Below, one piece after another: positions 5,251-7,575 of a stretch of 7,575 nucleotides of DNA. The DNA is taken from assembly GCA_012837465.1 (NCBI GenBank), contig DURG01000349.1, forward strand, positions 1 through 7,575, read 5' to 3'. This DNA is from Propionibacterium sp. GTDB lineage: Bacteria; Actinomycetota; Actinomycetes; Propionibacteriales; Propionibacteriaceae. A program made the position numbers and the translations under genes. The notes under the pieces are model-generated. The model saw nothing but the letters and a program-made list of their open reading frames with translations, was not told where the DNA came from and searched no databases. Positions within the stretch are counted from its first letter, which is position 1. Every line of letters begins with the position of its first letter.

Positions 5251-6144
5251 ATGAGTCCTTCCCGCGTGGTGTGTCTGGGCCTGGCCGTGCTCGACGTCGT
5301 CCAGCGCGTCCAATCGCCGCCGGAGTGGGGCACCAAGGGGGTCGCGGAATCGGTAGAGCTGGCCGCCGGCGGCCCCGCCACGAATGCCGCCATCGCGGCC
5401 GCGGCCCTCGGCTCCCGCGTCGTCCTCATCACTGCACTGGGCTCCTCGCCGCAGGCCTCCGTCGTGCGCGCGGAGTGCGAAAGCCTCGGCCTCGAGGTCC
5501 TCGACCTCTCCACTGACGATTGGGAGCTGCCAGTGGCGTCCTGCATCGTCGACGCCGACGGCGAGCGGACCGTCGTCTCGACGGGTGCGCTGACCACCAC
5601 CCACGCCCTCGGCGAGGCCGGTTCCCGATTCATCGAGGGCCTCTCCCCCACGGACGTCCTGCTCCTCGACGGCCACCACCCCGCCGCGGCGGAGGAGGCC
5701 CTGTCCATCCGGCCCCCGGGCATGGTCGCCGTGCTGGACGCGGGCAGCGCCAAGCCGCATGCGGAACGGTGGCTGCCCGGCCTGGACGTCGTCGCGGGCT
5801 CGGCCGACTACGCGTCGGGGCTCGGCCTGAGCCACGACGAGGCCATCCGCCACATCCTCGATGGGGGCGCAGGGGCCGCGGTCATCACCGACGGGGCAGG
5901 TCCGGTGCGGTGGCGCACCTCCGCGGGCATCGAGGGCGAGGCCTCACCGCCGCAGGCCACCGTCGTCGACACCCTCGGCGCCGGCGACGCCTGGCACGGC
6001 GCCTTTGCCGCAGCCCTCGCCCAGGGCATTGAGTTTGGCCCCGCGGTCGAGGCCGCCTCGCGGGTCGCGTCGCTGCGGGTCTCGCACGTCGGTGCCCGGA
6101 GATGGCTGGCAAGCCTCGATCACGTGGGTTGGTCAGCGCGTTAG
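5251..6144 (+). CDS. PfkB-family carbohydrate kinase
   Basis: Cytoplasmic kinase of the ribokinase/PfkB superfamily, transferring the ATP gamma-phosphate to a sugar or related hydroxyl. The length of 297 residues is normal for the family. The N-terminal VVCLGLAVLDVV strand, the substrate-side GGPATNAAIAAAALG (40-54) and the C-terminal signature DTLGAGDAWHGAF (240-252), whose D246 is the expected catalytic base, are all intact. VVDTLGAGD forms the anion hole. The GGPATNAA segment resembles the GGPAATAA of sulfofructose-kinase-like members more than classical ribokinase, but this is too little to name a substrate. No sugar transporter or regulator lies next to it to help. The ATG at 5251 is the first plausible start. 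Its Shine-Dalgarno is weak and sits 12 bases away, so initiation may be unusual. Inverted repeats directly upstream may control it. Confidence 0.9.
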   Translation: MSPSRVVCLGLAVLDVVQRVQSPPEWGTKGVAESVELAAGGPATNAAIAAAALGSRVVLITALGSSPQASVVRAECESLGLEVLDLSTDDWELPVASCIVDADGERTVVSTGALTTTHALGEAGSRFIEGLSPTDVLLLDGHHPAAAEEALSIRPPGMVAVLDAGSAKPHAERWLPGLDVVAGSADYASGLGLSHDEAIRHILDGGAGAAVITDGAGPVRWRTSAGIEGEASPPQATVVDTLGAGDAWHGAFAAALAQGIEFGPAVEAASRVASLRVSHVGARRWLASLDHVGWSAR

Positions 6145-6147
6145 CCT
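6142..6147 (+). promoter_or_regulatory. Possible -10 element at the kinase stop codon
   Basis: TAGCCT overlaps the TAG stop codon of the kinase gene and fits the TANNNT form of actinobacterial -10 boxes. It also lies in the palindrome GCCTAGGC (6144-6151). It is 28 bases before the ATG at 6176. No convincing -35 is seen, so the next gene may equally be read through from the kinase gene. Confidence 0.25.
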
Positions 6148-6165
6148 AGGCACCACGACGAGGAC

Positions 6166-6170
6166 GGGAG
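6166..6170 (+). promoter_or_regulatory. Shine-Dalgarno GGGAG for the 145-residue protein
   Basis: GGGAG lies five bases before the ATG at 6176 and overlaps the alternative in-frame GTG at 6170. It favours the ATG as the true start. Confidence 0.65.
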
Positions 6171-6175
6171 TGGAC

Positions 6176-6613
6176 ATGGAGATCCTCTACACCACGAACA
6201 ACGAGTTCGGCGAGGCTGTCTTCGCGCGCCGCGACGAGGCGCACACCGTCAGCCGCATCCGCCGGGCCCTCAACAACGCCTCCACCTGGGGCGAGTTCCG
6301 CGACCTCATGGACCCGTTCGAGTACCAGTACCTCGTGGAGAAGAACCTCGGTCAGTCGCTCGACGAGGTGGCTCCCGACGAGCCGTTCAACGCCAACGCC
6401 ATCCCCGGTGTCGCGGACCGCTACTACCCCACCTGGTTGCAGGCGCGGATGCTCGAGTGGTTCCCCAAGCGGCTGATCCTCAAGTACGACGGCGTGATCA
6501 CCGCCTTGCGCGGTGACGCACTGGTGATCCCCGGCGACTACGCCGAGGAGGTCGCCGACGACCTGCGGGCAGAGGGCTACACGGTCGCGCGGACCGACCT
6601 GGCGTTCATCTGA
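6176..6613 (+). CDS. Hypothetical protein, 145 residues
   Basis: I do not recognise this protein. It has no signal peptide and no membrane segment, and is probably a soluble acidic cytoplasmic protein. The first half is mixed and charged (MEILYTTNNEFGEAVFARRD, then SRIRRALNNASTWGEF). The centre is aromatic-rich, with FEYQYLVEKNLG (48-59) and RYYPTWLQARMLEWFPKRLI (82-101). The C-terminus looks alpha/beta (LKYDGVITALRGDALVIPG followed by a helix and a terminal strand). No cysteine or metal-ligand motif is visible. Codon use matches the neighbours and the ribosome binding site is good, so it is very likely a real gene. It follows the kinase gene by 31 bases on the same strand and could share a transcript, but the sequence gives no functional link. 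An upstream extension of the frame lies inside the kinase gene and is a shadow. Confidence 0.85.
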   Translation: MEILYTTNNEFGEAVFARRDEAHTVSRIRRALNNASTWGEFRDLMDPFEYQYLVEKNLGQSLDEVAPDEPFNANAIPGVADRYYPTWLQARMLEWFPKRLILKYDGVITALRGDALVIPGDYAEEVADDLRAEGYTVARTDLAFI

Positions 6614-6663
6614 CCGCTAGGCCGGGTGTATCAAGAGGGTCTCCGCGCGTAGCGCCGGTCGGT

Positions 6664-7248
6664 TCAGTGCAACGAGGTGTCAGCCGGGCCGTGCGTCCAC
6701 TCGTGGAAGCGGACCGTGAGGCCGGCGCGTGAGGGGGCGCAGGCATAGGGGCCGGCCTGGGCCTCTGCGTCCTCCGGGAACGGGGCCAGGCGCACCAGCC
6801 GCAGTTCGCCGCCGTCGAGGCCGGCGCGCACGGTGACCGCGTCTCCCGCACGTGACACGCGGATCCGCACCTTCTTGCCGATCCACTCGTCGACGGGGCC
6901 CGTGGACCAGTCGGAGACGGGGTTCGTCACCACGGCACCGAGCATCGCGTGGCCGTCGGACTGCTCGACGCCCGACTTGATCCACAGCTCCGGCCCCGCA
7001 GTGGTGAAGATGCCCGCCTGGTCGAACTGTTCCGAGTAGTCGCAGGTGAACACGACCTCCATGGCGGAGCCGAGCGGCAACGGCGCGACGAGGCCGTGGG
7101 CGTCGTACCGTTCGAAGCCGTAGGACGTGATGCGCCACGCGTCGGACTTCTCGACGCAGGTCACCACCAGGTCGTCGCCCTCTTCCCGCACCTCCGCGGG
7201 AGGGGTCGTCCACGTGCCGTCGGTCCAGTTGAGTCGCTTGAGTTCCAT
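6664..7248 (-). CDS. DUF1349 domain-containing protein (concanavalin A-like fold)
   Basis: A 194-residue DUF1349 protein. This family has a concanavalin A-like beta-sandwich and includes proteins with suggested carbohydrate-related roles, but no proven general activity. The core motif runs through DQAGIFTTAGPELWIKSGVE (about residues 76-95) and AVVTNPVSDWST (105-116), matching the family's conserved DQaG, WiKaGiE and SDWS elements. Aromatic residues in the W-R-I-T-SYGF segment (38-45) also match. The length is typical for a single-domain member. There is no signal peptide, so it acts in the cytoplasm. The ATG at 7248 gives the family's usual short N-terminus (MELKRLNW), but no Shine-Dalgarno precedes it; a TAGCAT box six bases upstream suggests a leaderless message. 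It is convergent with the 145-residue gene and follows the thioredoxin-domain gene by 57 bases. Confidence 0.88.
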   Translation of the reverse strand: MELKRLNWTDGTWTTPPAEVREEGDDLVVTCVEKSDAWRITSYGFERYDAHGLVAPLPLGSAMEVVFTCDYSEQFDQAGIFTTAGPELWIKSGVEQSDGHAMLGAVVTNPVSDWSTGPVDEWIGKKVRIRVSRAGDAVTVRAGLDGGELRLVRLAPFPEDAEAQAGPYACAPSRAGLTVRFHEWTHGPADTSLH

Positions 7249-7254
7249 GCCGCC

Positions 7255-7260
7255 ATGCTA
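7255..7260 (-). promoter_or_regulatory. Possible -10 box (TAGCAT) for a leaderless DUF1349 transcript
   Basis: On the minus strand TAGCAT ends six bases before the ATG at 7248. It fits the TANNNT -10 form, and the spacing would put the first transcribed base at or next to the A of the start codon. No clear -35 or Shine-Dalgarno is present, which agrees with leaderless expression known in actinobacteria. The reading is inference from spacing. Confidence 0.4.
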
Positions 7261-7291
7261 GGCCCGGACGGTCAGAGCCTGGATGCGGGCC
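7261..7291 (-). terminator. Candidate terminator hairpin after the truncated minus-strand gene
   Basis: GGCCCG (7261-7266) is complementary to CGGGCC (7286-7291) around 19 bases. On the minus strand it begins 14 bases after the stop codon of the upstream gene and ends right before the TAGCAT box of the DUF1349 gene. The stem is short and has no T-tract, so this is tentative. Confidence 0.35.
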
Positions 7292-7305
7292 GCGCGGACA
7301 GCAGC

Positions 7306-7575
7306 TCAGACGCGGGTCCAGAGCGGGGTCTTCAGGTCGTTGTAGTCATCGACGGGGTCGAAGCACACGGTGCCGCGGCAGACGTAGGCGAAGCCGTCGG
7401 TCCGCTGCTCGAAGTGGGAGCCCCAACCCTCGGCACCCTCCGATGCAGTCACCACGTAGGAACCGGCCGGCGCAAGGCGCCACGAGGCGCGGGTGAGCTC
7501 ACCGAACGGATCGTCGGACACCACCACCGCGACGCCCGGTTTCAGCCCGCGCCGGGCCTCGTCGGAGATCAGCAG
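7306..7575 (-). CDS. C-terminal end of a probable thioredoxin-domain (YyaL/SSP411-like) protein, truncated by the window edge
   Basis: The frame is open from the stop codon at 7306-7308 to the end of the window, giving the last 89 residues of a longer protein; the GTG at 7527 is internal. The readable part runs LLISDEARRGLKPGVAVVVS, a strand-turn region with SYVVTASEGAEGWGSHFEQR, then GFAYVCRGTVCFDPVDDYNDL and the end TPLWTRV. The AYVCRxxxCxxPVxDxxxL pattern near the C-terminus is what I expect at the end of YyaL/SSP411-like proteins, which combine an N-terminal DUF255 thioredoxin-like domain with an alpha/alpha-barrel resembling N-acylglucosamine 2-epimerase. Neither domain is inside the window, so the assignment depends on this short tail. 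Their cellular role is not well established. Confidence 0.55.
   Translation of the reverse strand: MLISDEARRGLKPGVAVVVSDDPFGELTRASWRLAPAGSYVVTASEGAEGWGSHFEQRTDGFAYVCRGTVCFDPVDDYNDLKTPLWTRV

Noticed and set aside
4479..5853. Large minus-strand open frames opposite the GIY-YIG and kinase genes
   Set aside because: They overlap two genes with clear family motifs and have Ser/Arg/Thr-rich shadow composition with no domain.
6144..6151. Palindrome GCCTAGGC after the kinase stop codon
   Set aside because: Only eight bases and partly formed by the stop codon; too short to claim as an operator or attachment site.
6611..6660. Possible bidirectional terminator between the 145-residue gene and the DUF1349 gene
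   Set aside because: GACCG (6612-6616) and CGGTC (6656-6660) can pair, but the interior shows no continued stem and no T-tract. The evidence is too weak for a feature.

Overview
The window is GC-rich DNA with dense, well-packed genes, strong G/C bias at third codon positions and several gene types common in actinobacteria: a PIN-PhoH-type ATPase, a GIY-YIG/zinc-ribbon protein of actinobacterial style, and possible leaderless starts. It most likely comes from the chromosome of an actinomycete. A propionibacterial relative is possible, but that is only an impression. I see no tRNA, rRNA, CRISPR array, insertion sequence, integrase or phage gene. This looks like ordinary chromosomal DNA rather than a mobile island.

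Layout: (1) bases 2-889, plus strand, the C-terminal ATPase part of a PhoH-family protein whose start lies outside the window. (2) 890-1030, a convergent intergenic stretch with a hairpin that may terminate from both sides. (3) 1031-4259, minus strand, a tightly coupled three-gene operon read right to left: LolD/MacB-type ABC ATPase, a secreted single-pass membrane protein with a polyglycine linker and beta-rich CARDB-like ectodomain, and a MacB/FtsX-type permease. (4) 4260-4553, a divergent intergenic region rich in inverted repeats. (5) 4554-5180, plus strand, a GIY-YIG-like domain joined by an Ala/Lys/Pro linker to a C-terminal zinc ribbon. (6) 5181-5250, a short spacer containing three back-to-back inverted repeats. 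(7) 5251-6144, a PfkB-family sugar kinase. (8) 6176-6613, a 145-residue protein I do not recognise. (9) 6664-7248, minus strand, a DUF1349 protein. (10) 7306-7575, minus strand, the C-terminal end of a probable thioredoxin-domain (YyaL/SSP411-like) protein that runs off the window.

Functionally, only the three minus-strand ABC genes clearly work together. The ATPase and permease would form a mechanotransmission-type ABC complex. The secreted, membrane-anchored protein takes the genomic place of a MacA-like partner in a cell that probably lacks an outer membrane. The remaining genes look like independent housekeeping or accessory genes. The most interesting points are the unusual partner protein of the ABC complex, the apparent loss of the catalytic arginine in the GIY-YIG protein, and the inverted-repeat clusters on both sides of that gene.
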